Below, one piece after another: positions 63,732-64,000 of a stretch of DNA of 64,000 bases. This DNA comes from Pseudobutyrivibrio ruminis (GTDB lineage: Bacteria; Bacillota; Clostridia; Lachnospirales; Lachnospiraceae): assembly GCA_015057305.1 (NCBI GenBank), contig SVES01000002.1:113295-177294 (forward strand), read 5' to 3'. The position numbers and the translations under genes were made by a program. A model generated the notes under the pieces. That model was not told the DNA's origin. It saw nothing but the letters and a program-made list of their open reading frames with translations, and ran no database searches. The first letter of the stretch is position 1; each line of letters begins with the position of its first letter.

Positions 63732-63760
63732 ATTTTACTATCTTCTTCTCTATTGTTCAA
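63732..63760 (-). promoter_or_regulatory. Promoter of the tyrosine recombinase gene
   Basis: On the - strand TTGAAC (63755-63760) and TAAAAT (63732-63737) are separated by exactly 17 bp. The predicted start falls near 63725, inside the right arm of the inverted repeat. Confidence 0.6.
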
Positions 63761-63785
63761 GAGTAAATAGTAACTTTTTAATGTA

Positions 63786-63834
63786 AATGCAAATTTCCGA
63801 TACTTAATGCAAATATTCAGAGGTAAAAGCAAAA
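63786..63834. repeat. Three 20-bp phased repeats of AATGCAAAT type
   Basis: AATGCAAAT occurs at 63786-63794 and again at 63806-63814, exactly 20 bp apart, and AAAGCAAAA (7 of 9 matches) follows at 63826-63834. The units therefore face the same side of the helix, like protein-binding iterons. They lie beyond the inverted repeat and the recombinase promoter. Confidence 0.45.
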
Positions 63835-63870
63835 CATATATCGATGTTGCATTTAGTTCTGGAAATAATT

Positions 63871-63910
63871 AACATAAATAAAGGAGCTAAACTAGCTCCT
63901 TATATATGTT
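63871..63910. terminator. Bidirectional-type hairpin in the right-end gene-free stretch
   Basis: AAGGAGCTA (63881-63889) pairs perfectly with TAGCTCCTT (63893-63901) around AAC, and AACATA (63871-63876) pairs with TATGTT (63905-63910) outside it. Flanking sequence is A/T-rich on both sides without a strong T-run. It may end transcription arriving from beyond the window on the - strand. Confidence 0.5.
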
Positions 63911-64000
63911 TATTTAGTTAGGCAAACCTGCTAATATTTTGCAAGTGTTTTTTATTATTTTTTGATTTCTACCTATATTTTAGCATGACAAATAAGATCA
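63911..64000. other. Gene-free right edge
   Basis: The 379 bp from 63622 to the edge hold no supported gene. Besides the inverted repeat, the promoter, the phased repeats and the hairpin listed separately, this last stretch is A/T-rich with a T-run near 63948-63964. On the - strand all three frames are closed by stops near the edge. TAAAAT at 63976-63981 read on the - strand could be a -10 box with its -35 near or beyond the edge, but this is weak. Confidence 0.3.

Noticed and set aside
63755..63815. LexA (SOS) box near the recombinase promoter
   Set aside because: GTTC and GAAC-like half-sites are present but not as a correctly spaced palindrome.

Overview
The window looks like a chromosomal segment of an AT-rich, anaerobic, low-GC Firmicute of the Lachnospiraceae, close to Butyrivibrio/Pseudobutyrivibrio. 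This is inferred from gene content, not from a search. The evidence is the class III (oxygen-sensitive) ribonucleotide reductase pair, the CIRCE-controlled groESL, Rex, formate-THF ligase, the clostridial yggS-sepF cluster, lipoproteins with a Gram-positive lipobox, and frequent TTG/GTG starts behind strong GGAGG Shine-Dalgarno sites. No rRNA, tRNA, CRISPR array, insertion sequence or prophage was recognised. Every gene from the left edge to 62556 lies on the + strand. Only the last gene, a tyrosine recombinase, is on the - strand.

Layout. 1-196: end of an unknown gene. 238-3690: nucleotide supply (nrdD, nrdG, dut), with a candidate NrdR site pair in front and a strongly structured element between nrdD and nrdG. 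3731-9962: a type IIA topoisomerase pair without a visible GyrA box, a HAD phosphatase, a CPBP protease and a DUF308 membrane protein. 10041-12243: groES-groL behind CIRCE and a 10-bp phased A-tract array. 12263-18527: degV, purA, a cyclic-nucleotide-domain protein without HTH, a DUF4340 protein, rpsO and pnp, the last two with structured leaders. 18539-25289: ABC-F protein, rex (with Rex-like operators over its own promoter), a coiled-coil unknown, a CBS/CorC protein, yebC and glgA. 25308-31122: ftsK, fhs and a zinc-ribbon/TPR membrane protein.

31161-56509 is a 25-kb block of 21 closely packed or overlapping genes with no recognisable terminator inside: rlmH, pdp, phoH, a degenerate PgpH-like protein, ybeY, a DUF3048 lipoprotein, a SpoVB-like flippase, two flavoproteins, mutS-mutL-miaA, a PLP enzyme, the elongasome set mreB-mreC-mreD-mrdA, minC, rodA, mgsA and a D,D-carboxypeptidase. 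It joins RNA processing, mismatch repair and lateral wall synthesis. 56515-62556 carries a small P-loop protein, a HlyD-like protein, yggS, sepF, aroB, lspA, an RluA-type pseudouridine synthase and a TSCPD protein.

The most interesting part is the right end. A 354-residue, XerS-like tyrosine recombinase (62557-63621, - strand) has upstream of it a perfect 15-bp inverted repeat with a 6-bp asymmetric spacer (63695-63730). This is the geometry of a dif/core recombination site. It covers the predicted transcription start of the recombinase gene and is followed outward by 20-bp phased repeats. The arrangement recalls single-recombinase Xer systems (XerS/difSL), in which the site sits beside the gene. 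Other points worth checking are a methylglyoxal synthase whose catalytic Asp is a Thr, a PgpH-like protein that has lost its HD residues and its extracellular domain, a minC with no minD/minE beside it, and an rlmH that may be leaderless.
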